The position numbers were made by a program, and so were the translations under genes. 64,000 nucleotides of DNA, from positions 62,001-126,000 of the forward strand of contig NZ_AP022613.1 of NCBI RefSeq assembly GCF_010730195.1. Reading direction: 5' to 3'. This DNA comes from Mycobacterium conspicuum. Its GTDB lineage: Bacteria; Actinomycetota; Actinomycetes; Mycobacteriales; Mycobacteriaceae. Positions within the stretch are counted from its first letter, which is position 1. Each line of letters begins with the position of its first letter. This document shows positions 57,414 through 64,000 of this stretch, piece by piece. The notes beneath the pieces are model-generated. The model did not search any database. It saw only the letters and a program-made list of their open reading frames with translations, and was not told the origin of the DNA.

Positions 57414-58579
57414 TTAAACATGACCTCGTGCAGGAACGGCGTCATCCGCCGCAGGTAGTCCAGCTGGCTGACGTGCGCGACGTGGCTGCCGGGGAACCAG
57501 TGCAGCGCGCAGTGATCCCAATGCTCCCAAAGCTTTACGGCCTGGTCCGGCGGCGCCATCCGATCGCCGAGCCCGGTGATGATCATCCGGCGGTCCTTGG
57601 CTATCACTGGGACATAGTTCAGCGGGCAGTGGTAGGCCAACCCGGCGTTGAGCTCGTCGCGGTCGATGTTGGCCAGCCGCAGGCCCAGCCCGACCAAGGC
57701 GTTGGCCGGGAACCATTCGTCGAACAACTTCGCGGGCGTGACGACGGGACAGTTGGGGATCACGGCCTCGAGCCGGTCTTCGACCGCCGCCAACAGCGCC
57801 GTGGTGTAGCCGCCCAGCGAAATCCCGGTCAGTGCCACGCGCTGAACACCGGTGTGGCGCAGATAATCCACGACGGAGCGGAAGTCGTGCACCGCCTGCG
57901 CCATCGACTCGGCGAAGCCGGCCAGCCCGCTGGCGAAGTAGCCATAGCCGCTGAACGGTGACAACCGTTCGGCCCGCCGACCGTGAAAAGGCAAGGTGTA
58001 CAACAACACGTCGTAGCCCGAGCGGTAGTACCACGGCAGCGAGAAGAACAATCCGTTGAAGAAGTACGACGAACCCATGAAGCCGTGGATCACACACAGC
58101 GTCGGGCGCGGTCCGTCGTCGTGACGCCAATGCTGAGCGCGCGCAACGCTATTGGCGCTGAAGGTGTTCCACTGCGTTCGCATCGCCGGGTTGATCGGGG
58201 TAAAGCTGCTGCGGAACGAGATGTTGTCGACCGTCCCGTGCGCCAGCCACTCGGCGAGCGGGCTGGCCCGCCGCGACCGGACCTCGGGCAGTTCGGTTGG
58301 AGCCGGGAAGGACGTCGCGATGTCCCGCTCGGCCGCCAGCTCGGCGTAGAAGGCCAGATTGCGTCGCTCGCTGCCCGGGTGACGCATGGCGTGGGCCAGG
58401 ACGGACGGCGCCACCGTCGTGGACAGCAGCGACGAGGCCGCCGTCCGCAACGCGAGGTCGCCGATCGCGAACATGTCGACCACCGCGCGCTGACCGGGGG
58501 ACAGGTCCGAGCGGGCGGGTAACCCGGCGGCCGGCGCCACATCCGCGCCCTCGGCACCCAGTAACGGCATCTCGGACAT
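57410..58579 (-). CDS. Alpha/beta hydrolase (Rv0293c-like)
   Basis: The 389-residue protein has an alpha/beta-hydrolase core in its C-terminal half. TLCVIHGFMGSSYFFNGLFF is the oxyanion-side strand, ALTGISLGGYTTALLAAVED is the nucleophile elbow (G-x-S-x-G), and ITGLGDRMAPPDQ holds the acid. HWFPGSHVAHVSQ has candidate catalytic His residues. The N-terminal half is an extra helical region specific to this group. The substrate is unknown. Start ATG 58579. It converges on eccE3 and is divergent from tam. Confidence 0.88.
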   Translation of the reverse strand: MSEMPLLGAEGADVAPAAGLPARSDLSPGQRAVVDMFAIGDLALRTAASSLLSTTVAPSVLAHAMRHPGSERRNLAFYAELAAERDIATSFPAPTELPEVRSRRASPLAEWLAHGTVDNISFRSSFTPINPAMRTQWNTFSANSVARAQHWRHDDGPRPTLCVIHGFMGSSYFFNGLFFSLPWYYRSGYDVLLYTLPFHGRRAERLSPFSGYGYFASGLAGFAESMAQAVHDFRSVVDYLRHTGVQRVALTGISLGGYTTALLAAVEDRLEAVIPNCPVVTPAKLFDEWFPANALVGLGLRLANIDRDELNAGLAYHCPLNYVPVIAKDRRMIITGLGDRMAPPDQAVKLWEHWDHCALHWFPGSHVAHVSQLDYLRRMTPFLHEVMFN

Positions 58580-58669
58580 AGCCGGATGGTATCCCGCGAC
58601 CGTGGCTTAATGGGGCTCAACCGGGCGTAATACGGTTGTCGGTAGCAGCGGCTGATCTGGAGGATCGAT

Positions 58670-59452
58670 ATGTGGGATCCGGACGTGTACCTGGCGTTCG
58701 CCGACCATCGCGGCCGCCCCTTTTACGACCTGGTGTCGCGGGTCGGCACCGAGCGCGCACGCCGGGTGGTCGACCTCGGCTGCGGGCCGGGCAACCTGAC
58801 CAAGTTTTTGGCCAAGCGCTGGCCCGACGCGGTGATCGAGGCGCTGGACAGCTCCCCGGAGATGGTCGCCGCCGCCCGCGAACGTGGGGTCGATGCGAGC
58901 ACCGCCGATTTGCGCGACTGGAAGCCCAAGCCCGACACCGACGTGGTGGTCAGCAATGCGGCGCTGCACTGGGTGCCCGAGCACGCCGACCTACTGGTCC
59001 GGTGGGCCGGCGAGCTGGCGCCGGGATCGTGGATCGCCGTTCAGCTCCCAAACAACTTCGACACGCCATCGCACGCCACGGTGCGCACCTTGGCCCGTCG
59101 CGATTCGTATGCAAAAACCATGGCCGACATACCATTTCGAGTCGGCGCCGTCGTTCATCCGCCGGAGAAATACGCCAACCTGCTGCTCGACGCCGGGTGC
59201 AAGGTCGACGTCTGGGAAACGACGTATCTGCACCAGCTGACCGGCGAGCACCCGGTGCTGGACTGGATCACCGGGACCGCGCTCGTTCCGGTGCGCGAGC
59301 GGCTCGACGACGAGGGGTGGGAGCAGTTTCGTCAAGAACTGATCCCGCTGCTCGACGATGCCTACCCGCCCAGGGCCGACGGCACCACGATCTTCCCGTT
59401 CAAGCGGGTGTTCATTGTGGCCGAAGTGGGCGGCGCCCTCCGGTCGGCCTGA
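58670..59452 (+). CDS. tam: Trans-aconitate 2-methyltransferase
   Basis: The 260-residue class I SAM methyltransferase corresponds to Rv0294. The start MWDPDVYLAFADHRGRPFYD is typical of Tam. The SAM loop is VVDLGCGPGNLTKFLAKRWP, followed by EALDSSPEMVAAAR and SNAALHWVPEH. It methylates trans-aconitate, relieving aconitase inhibition. GGAGGA lies before ATG 58670. No operon partner follows. Confidence 0.93.
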   Translation: MWDPDVYLAFADHRGRPFYDLVSRVGTERARRVVDLGCGPGNLTKFLAKRWPDAVIEALDSSPEMVAAARERGVDASTADLRDWKPKPDTDVVVSNAALHWVPEHADLLVRWAGELAPGSWIAVQLPNNFDTPSHATVRTLARRDSYAKTMADIPFRVGAVVHPPEKYANLLLDAGCKVDVWETTYLHQLTGEHPVLDWITGTALVPVRERLDDEGWEQFRQELIPLLDDAYPPRADGTTIFPFKRVFIVAEVGGALRSA

Positions 59453-59544
59453 GCCGACGGCCCGCTGCGCCCGGCTGCACCGTGCTTGCGACCGTTGGGC
59501 CACCGCATGAGCCAATTACCTTCACGATGACCCGAAACACCAAC

Positions 59545-60942
59545 TCATTCCTCGATGCCGCGGTCGGCGGCCAGCGGCGACCGGCTGGTCGGCGCGCGGT
59601 GATGGATACGCAGATACGTCTCGGTGTAGCGCGTGGCGACCTGCGTGCCGGTGAAGTCTGACGGGATCACGTCGGCGGTGCGTTGCCGCCAGTCCTGCAG
59701 CCGGGCGGCCAGATCGGCCGCGATCGCCGCTATTTCCCCGCTGTGGTCATTGGCAAGCAGGTTGTTGGTCTCGCCGGGGTCGGCGCGCAGATCGTAGAGC
59801 TCGCGTTGCGGGCGCGGTGCTTTGACCGACGGCGCGACGGCCATGCCGGACGGGCTCTCCTCGATGTCCCACGGCAGGTCCAGCATCGGGCGGGGCACAT
59901 AGTTCTCGATGTAGCAGTAGTCCTTGGTACGGATGGCGCGAATGGGATCGAAGGCGTCGTGATAGGTCTTCGCGGCGTACACGTGATCGCGCACCGGACC
60001 GGTGTCGGAACCGAGCACGCTGGCGGCATGTGACAGGCCCTCGATGTCCGCCGGCACGTCGACACCCAGCAGATCCAACAGCGTGGGCACCAGGTCGACG
60101 CCGCTGAACAATTCGTCGTAGACGCGCGGCGGCACCGCCCGGTTGGTGGGTGGGCGCAGCACCATGGCGATGCCCGTACCGGCGTCGTACAGCGTGGATT
60201 TCGCGCGGGGGAACGCCGGGCCGTGATCGGTGAGGAACACCACCCAGGTGGTGGCGTCCAGTCCCGTCTCGGCCAGCGTGTCCAGCAGTCGGCCGACGGC
60301 CGCGTCGGCGGTGGTGATGGAGCCGTAGAAGGCGGCCCAGTCCTCGCGTACCTCGGGCGTATCGGGCAGATAGTCGGGCAGCTCGATGGTCGCGGTGTCG
60401 GCGGGTTGATAGCGCTCCGGCGGGTAGGGCCGGTGGACTTCGAAGAACCCGGCGGTCAATAGGAATGGTTGCCCGGAACGAGCCGGGGCTTCCTCGCGCA
60501 GCCACCGCTGGGCCTGCTCCGTGACGTACTCGCAGTAGGAGTTCGAAACATCGAATTCGTTGTAGCCCAGCCGATTCGGATAGGAAGTCTCGTGCTGCAT
60601 ACCGAAAAGAGCTGAATACCAACCATTTTCGGACAACAGATGCGGAAGGGTCCGCACCCCGGGGCGGTATTCCCAGCCGTGATGGGCCAGCCCGACGAGC
60701 CCGTTGCTCTGCGGGTAGCGCCCGGTGAAAAGCGACCCGCGCGACGGTGAACACAGCGGCGCGGTGGCATGCGCGCTGGTGAACAGAATGCCCTCGGCGG
60801 CCAGCCGGTCCAGTCGCGGGCTGACGACGTCCGGGTGACCGTAGGCGCCGAGTTGGCGTCCCAAATCGTGCCAATGCACGATCAGCACGTTCTCTACGCT
60901 TTTCGGCTCTGCGGCCACTCCGTCACCAGTCATCTGCGTCAT
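59545..60942 (-). CDS. Type I sulfatase (Rv0296c-like)
   Basis: The 465-residue alkaline-phosphatase-superfamily sulfatase has CSPSR in PLCSPSRGSLFTGRYPQS, which supplies the Cys converted to formylglycine. Metal and substrate residues are in VLIVHWHDLGRQ and VVFLTDHGPAFPRAKSTLYD. ATG 60942 (MTQMTGDGVAAEP) gives the family length, whereas an upstream start at 61041 would overlap the divergent gene. The stf0 sulfotransferase adjacent in M. tuberculosis is absent here. The substrate is unknown. Confidence 0.92.
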   Translation of the reverse strand: MTQMTGDGVAAEPKSVENVLIVHWHDLGRQLGAYGHPDVVSPRLDRLAAEGILFTSAHATAPLCSPSRGSLFTGRYPQSNGLVGLAHHGWEYRPGVRTLPHLLSENGWYSALFGMQHETSYPNRLGYNEFDVSNSYCEYVTEQAQRWLREEAPARSGQPFLLTAGFFEVHRPYPPERYQPADTATIELPDYLPDTPEVREDWAAFYGSITTADAAVGRLLDTLAETGLDATTWVVFLTDHGPAFPRAKSTLYDAGTGIAMVLRPPTNRAVPPRVYDELFSGVDLVPTLLDLLGVDVPADIEGLSHAASVLGSDTGPVRDHVYAAKTYHDAFDPIRAIRTKDYCYIENYVPRPMLDLPWDIEESPSGMAVAPSVKAPRPQRELYDLRADPGETNNLLANDHSGEIAAIAADLAARLQDWRQRTADVIPSDFTGTQVATRYTETYLRIHHRAPTSRSPLAADRGIEE

Positions 60943-60998
60943 CCCGATCGGCGACGATACCGCAGCGGAAAGCGCGTTGCCTGTGATAACTGAGACGT

Positions 60999-61868
60999 GT
61001 GGACAAGCTGATCGGCGGGCTCGGTCTGCTGGAGTCGCCACGCTGGCACGACGGGCGGCTGTGGGTGGCGGACTGGACGGCCGGGTTGATCCGCGCGATC
61101 GACGCCGCGGGCCGTGCCGAGATCATGGTCGAACACGAGTCCCTGCCGCTGTGCTTCGATTTTCTCCCGGGCCTACCGGCAAACGGGGGTTTGCTGCTGA
61201 CGTCCAGCAGCGAGCGGGCGCTGCTTCGACTGTCGGGGGACGGGACGCTGAGCAGGTATGCCGACTTGTCGGGATTGTCGCAGCAGCGCTACAACGACAT
61301 CGTGATCGACGGGCGTGGCAACGCCTACGTCAACAACGTGAACTTCGACTTCGCCGCCAGACCACCAACGGGCGACCCGGCCCCGGGGTTTGTCGCGCTC
61401 GTGCACGAAGGGCGCGCCCGGGTGGTCGCCGACGATCTGGCCTTCCCAAATGGGATGGCGGTCACCGCGGACAACGCGACGCTCGTCGTCGCCGAGTCCT
61501 ACCGGCACCGGCTGACCGCCTTCGACATCGGCGCCGACGGTTCGCTGTCGAATCGCCGGGTCTGGGCGGACCTGGGTTCGCACTCACCCGACGGAATCTG
61601 CCTGGACCGCGACGGGGCCGCGTGGTACGCCGACGTCGGCGACTGCTGCTGCGTGCGGGTCGCCGAGGGCGGCGAGGCGTTGCAGCGCGTCCAACTCGAT
61701 CGCGGCGCCTTCGCGTGCATGCTCGGCGGGCGGAAGGGATCGACGCTGTTCGTGGCCGCGGCGCACTGGCCCGGGCCACAGCGGTTGCAGGATTACACCG
61801 GCTGGGACGGCATGGTGGTGGCCACTCGCGCACCGGCCGCGTCGGCGGGTTGGCCGGGCTCCGGCTGA
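60999..61868 (+). CDS. SMP-30/gluconolactonase-like protein
   Basis: The 289-residue protein is a six-bladed beta-propeller of the SMP-30/lactonase group. LESPRWHDGRLWVADWTAGL is blade 1 with the metal Glu. YNDIVIDGRGNAYVNNVNFD carries the metal Asn, and FPNGMAVTADNATLVVAESY and HSPDGICLDRDGAAWYADV carry the following Asn and Asp. It would open a sugar or other lactone with a divalent metal. GTG 60999 is used. The C-terminal 76 bp overlap the convergent bluB. It is divergent from the sulfatase. Confidence 0.88.
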   Translation: MDKLIGGLGLLESPRWHDGRLWVADWTAGLIRAIDAAGRAEIMVEHESLPLCFDFLPGLPANGGLLLTSSSERALLRLSGDGTLSRYADLSGLSQQRYNDIVIDGRGNAYVNNVNFDFAARPPTGDPAPGFVALVHEGRARVVADDLAFPNGMAVTADNATLVVAESYRHRLTAFDIGADGSLSNRRVWADLGSHSPDGICLDRDGAAWYADVGDCCCVRVAEGGEALQRVQLDRGAFACMLGGRKGSTLFVAAAHWPGPQRLQDYTGWDGMVVATRAPAASAGWPGSG

Positions 61869-62509
61869 TTCCACCGGTTTTCGCAGACGAAGTCCTTCAG
61901 GGGTCGCGCGAAGGCCCAGCCGTCCAGTTCTAGGGCCGGCCGCTCCGGGAACTCGGGTACCGGGCCCAGGCACAGCACGGCCACCGGCTCGGCATCGCCC
62001 GGCATCGCCAGCAGGGCAGCCAGCCGTCGCGGATCGAACAGCGACACCCAGCCCATGCCGAGTCCTTCCGACCGGGCCGCCAGCCACAGGTTCTGAATCG
62101 CGCACGACACCGACGCGAGATCCATCTGCGGCAGCGTGCGCCGGCCGAAAACGTGCCGGTCGCGGTCATCGCACAAAGCGACGACCAGCAGCTCGGCGCA
62201 TTCGAGGATGCCCTCGACCTTGAGCCGCAGAAATTCGTCGCCGCGCTCCCCGAGCGCCTGGGCGGTGAGCGCGCGCTCGTCGTCGACCAGGGCGTGAATG
62301 CGTTCGCGCAGCTGCTGATCGGTGATCCGGATGAAGCGCCACGGCTGCATCAACCCGACGCTCGGAGCGGCGTGCGCGGCCTGCAGCAGGCGCGCCAGCA
62401 CCTCCTCGGACACCACGCCGCCGGGCACGAACCGGCGCATGTCGCGCCGTTCGGAAATCACCCGGTATACGGCCCGCCGTTCCTGCGCGGTGAACACATG
62501 GTCGTCCAC
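61793..62509 (-). CDS. bluB: 5,6-dimethylbenzimidazole synthase BluB
   Basis: The 238-residue nitroreductase-fold flavoenzyme corresponds to Rv0306. It splits FMNH2 with oxygen to make 5,6-dimethylbenzimidazole, the lower ligand of cobalamin. Key motifs are RRDMRRFVPGGVVSEEVLAR and APSVGLMQPWRFIRI (flavin contact), and the SCAIQNLWLAARSEGLGMGW core. It is relevant to the cobalamin riboswitch at 42.4 kb. It starts at ATG 62509. Its 3' end overlaps the convergent SMP-30-like gene. Confidence 0.92.
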   Translation of the reverse strand: MDDHVFTAQERRAVYRVISERRDMRRFVPGGVVSEEVLARLLQAAHAAPSVGLMQPWRFIRITDQQLRERIHALVDDERALTAQALGERGDEFLRLKVEGILECAELLVVALCDDRDRHVFGRRTLPQMDLASVSCAIQNLWLAARSEGLGMGWVSLFDPRRLAALLAMPGDAEPVAVLCLGPVPEFPERPALELDGWAFARPLKDFVCENRWNQPEPGQPADAAGARVATTMPSQPV

Positions 62510-62591
62510 ACGGCCATCCTAGGAAGGCCGGGTTGCGGTCAGCGGGAAGCGCGTGACGTTTCGCCGGCCCGCTGGCCGCCGCGTATCACGA

Positions 62592-63074
62592 TCACGGGTG
62601 ATAGGTGACGCCGACCGCGCGGAAGACGTACTCGGGCGGCACATCGAAGGCCAGGGAGCGGCGCGGCAACCGAGCGAGCACCTCGTCGGGGATGGCGTCC
62701 TTGTAGTGCAGCGACAGCTGGCCGCTGAACTTGGGGTCGACCTTGGCGACGTCGAGCTCGAGTTGCAGGCCCGTCGAAGAGATCTCGGCCGTCGCGGCGC
62801 CGGCCTCCGCCTGGTCCCAGCGCACGTCGATGGCCCGGCCGGCCAACTTCGGGACCACCGACAGCGTGCCCAGCACCCGCTGCGAGGTGAACACCAACGA
62901 GCCCGCGTAACTCCCGACGGTGCCGGCGGACCGCAGCCCGGGAATGGCGCCGCTGAATCGCCGGGTGACGGCGACGTACTCGGCGAGATGGATGAGCCCC
63001 TCCGCTTCGACCTGAGCGCGCAGGTCGGCGGGAAGCTTGCCGATTCCGAACAACTTGCGAACGAAGACCGCCAT
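62592..63074 (-). CDS. Conserved hypothetical protein (Rv0307c-like)
   Basis: The 160-residue soluble protein starts MAVFVRKLFGIGKLPADLRA and ends RAVGVTYHP. The middle is beta-rich (VGSYAGSLVFTSQRVLGTLS; LQLELDVAKVDPKFSG), giving a split-barrel or pleckstrin-like impression, but no residue points to a reaction. It lies 82 bp from bluB in the same direction and may be co-transcribed with it. A longer frame in this stretch is a shadow. Confidence 0.85.
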   Translation of the reverse strand: MAVFVRKLFGIGKLPADLRAQVEAEGLIHLAEYVAVTRRFSGAIPGLRSAGTVGSYAGSLVFTSQRVLGTLSVVPKLAGRAIDVRWDQAEAGAATAEISSTGLQLELDVAKVDPKFSGQLSLHYKDAIPDEVLARLPRRSLAFDVPPEYVFRAVGVTYHP

Positions 63075-63169
63075 GAGGCCAGTATGGCTGGCGGCATCAC
63101 GGGGCAGTGATCGAACCGGGTCTAAACCTTGACTTGACCCCCGGGTGGCGCCGCCCGACGATGATTTGC

Positions 63170-63820
63170 ATGCGCGGACTGATAGCTCTGCTGTGCGCTG
63201 CCGTTCTGGGATGGGCGTCGGTCGCGCTGGCTCCGGACGGTGGCGCCGCCGCCCCGTGGTTCGCGAACTCGGTTGGCAATGCCACGCAAGTGGTTTCGGT
63301 GGTCAGTACCGGCGGATCGAACGCGCAGATGGACATCTATCAGCGCACCGCTGCCGGCTGGCAGACGCTCAAGACCGGCATCCCCACCCACGTCGGTTCT
63401 CAGGGCATGGCGCCGCAGGCCAAGAGCGAGGTTCCGGCCACCCCGATGGGGGTCTACAGCCTGGACTCCGCATTCGGCACCGCGCCCAATCCCGGTACGG
63501 GATTGCCGTATACCCAAGTCGGGCCGAACCATTGGTGGAGCGGCGACGACCATAGCCCCACCTTCAACACCATGCAGGTATGCCAGAAGTCGCAGTGCCC
63601 GTTCAGCACGGCCGCCAGTGAGAACCTCGACATTCCGCAGTACAAGCACGCGGTGGTGATGGGCGTCAACAAGAACAAGGTTCCCGGCGGCGGGGCGGCG
63701 TTCTTCTTTCACACCACCGACGGCGGACCCACCGAGGGGTGCGTCGCGATCGACGACGCCACCCTGGTGTCGATCATGCGCTGGCTACAGCCCGGCGCGG
63801 TGATCGCGATTACGAAGTAG
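63170..63820 (+). CDS. Exported L,D-transpeptidase-like (YkuD-related) protein (Rv0309-like)
   Basis: The 216-residue exported protein has a signal peptide (MRGLIALLCAAVLGWASVAL, cleavage near residue 28, AAA|PWF). The YkuD-like part ends in FFHTTDGGPTEGCVAI, with the active-site His and Cys of the H-x(n)-G-C pattern. The Cys-x6-Cys near 140 (QVCQKSQCPF) may form a disulfide. It may modify peptidoglycan or act as an L,D-transpeptidase relative. ATG 63170 opens the signal peptide best; ATG 63161 is also possible. Confidence 0.88.
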   Translation: MRGLIALLCAAVLGWASVALAPDGGAAAPWFANSVGNATQVVSVVSTGGSNAQMDIYQRTAAGWQTLKTGIPTHVGSQGMAPQAKSEVPATPMGVYSLDSAFGTAPNPGTGLPYTQVGPNHWWSGDDHSPTFNTMQVCQKSQCPFSTAASENLDIPQYKHAVVMGVNKNKVPGGGAAFFFHTTDGGPTEGCVAIDDATLVSIMRWLQPGAVIAITK

Positions 63821-64000
63821 CCAGCGCGCGGCCGGGCTTGATCTTAAAGTCCAAGCCCTTCAACGACATTGTGGCGTCATAGGTTCTGTCGTAGCCGGTG
63901 ACGCTGATCTTCCAGCCGTTCTCGGTGCGCCGGTAGGTGTCGTGGTAGAACGCCGCACCGATCAGCATGAAGTCGAGGTCCGCCACGATGACGCGGTCCT
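63810..64000 (-). CDS. SnoaL-like domain protein, C-terminal part only (Rv0310c-like)
   Basis: The frame enters from the right edge and stops at 63810, giving at least 63 residues, FMLIGAAFYHDTYRRTENGW onward, ending LATS. The FYHDTYRRTENGWKIS pattern is typical of the cystatin-like SnoaL fold, used by cyclases and isomerases. Its end overlaps the end of the convergent YkuD-like gene by 11 bp. The start and most of the protein lie beyond the window. Confidence 0.75.
   Translation of the reverse strand, partial: DRVIVADLDFMLIGAAFYHDTYRRTENGWKISVTGYDRTYDATMSLKGLDFKIKPGRALATS

Noticed and set aside
1..64000. tRNA, rRNA, insertion sequences, integrase, attachment sites, phage genes
   Set aside because: No cloverleaf, transposase, integrase or inverted terminal repeats were noticed on reading the window; short or diverged ones could still be missed without a search.

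Overview
The window is a GC-rich piece of a mycobacterial chromosome. The genus is certain: there are PE, PPE and PE_PGRS proteins, a complete ESX-3 (type VII secretion) operon, fad genes, nirBD and mycobacterial operators, all in an order matching the stretch I know as Rv0241c to Rv0310c of M. tuberculosis. Compared from memory with that stretch, several blocks are missing (PPE2-cobQ1-cobU, oplA-narU, Rv0273c, the PE_PGRS3/4 pair, stf0). Others are added (a 2OG oxygenase, an HxlR/DUF302 pair, a second NarK, a ribbon-helix-helix protein, two small secreted proteins, an extra PPE). A PE_PGRS gene and the slow-grower type gene set suggest a slow-growing species outside the M. tuberculosis complex. 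The species cannot be named from the sequence.

Region 1 (1-14.7 kb) holds lipid and respiratory metabolism: htdX, fabG4, fadA2 and fadE5 (fatty-acid reduction, thiolysis and dehydrogenation), then a 2OG oxygenase translationally coupled to a flavin reductase, a frameshifted PE_PGRS, the succinate dehydrogenase 1 operon (sdhC-sdhA-sdhB) with a small upstream gene, an HxlR regulator divergent from a DUF302 protein, and Hsp20. Region 2 (14.9-26.7 kb) is a nitrite/nitrate assimilation cluster: nirBD, a sirohydrochlorin chelatase that would complete the NirB sirohaem, the NnaR-type regulator and two tandem NarK transporters. It is followed by pxpB-pxpC-aac and a FecB2-type lipoprotein. A CTCACAC element recurs in the promoters of this region.

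Region 3 (26.7-37.9 kb) is mixed: a LigD-like polymerase, fadD2, a small ribbon-helix-helix protein beside an AT-rich region with 8-bp-spaced TCAGTA repeats, two small secreted proteins (Gly/His-rich and Cys-rich with tandem repeats), fadE6, hydrolases, a glyoxalase-like protein, a TetR regulator and an MpaB-like oxygenase.

Region 4 (37.9-57.4 kb) is the ESX-3 locus: a Zur box, PPE, methyltransferase, a second PPE with a His/Asp-rich linker, then a 486-bp leader and eccA3-eccB3-eccC3-pe5-ppe4-esxG-esxH-espG3-eccD3-mycP3-eccE3. The leader contains in order a Zur box, a well-formed cobalamin riboswitch, a 40-codon ORF and two IdeR-like boxes just before eccA3. A cobalamin riboswitch in front of ESX-3 is the most striking feature of the window, because ESX-3 serves iron and zinc homeostasis. 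EsxH also lacks one known zinc ligand (His70 is Gln).

Region 5 (57.4-64 kb) carries an alpha/beta hydrolase, tam, a sulfatase, an SMP-30-like protein, bluB (lower-ligand synthesis of vitamin B12), a conserved protein, an exported L,D-transpeptidase-like protein and the end of a SnoaL-like gene. No tRNA, rRNA, CRISPR array, insertion sequence or prophage was seen.
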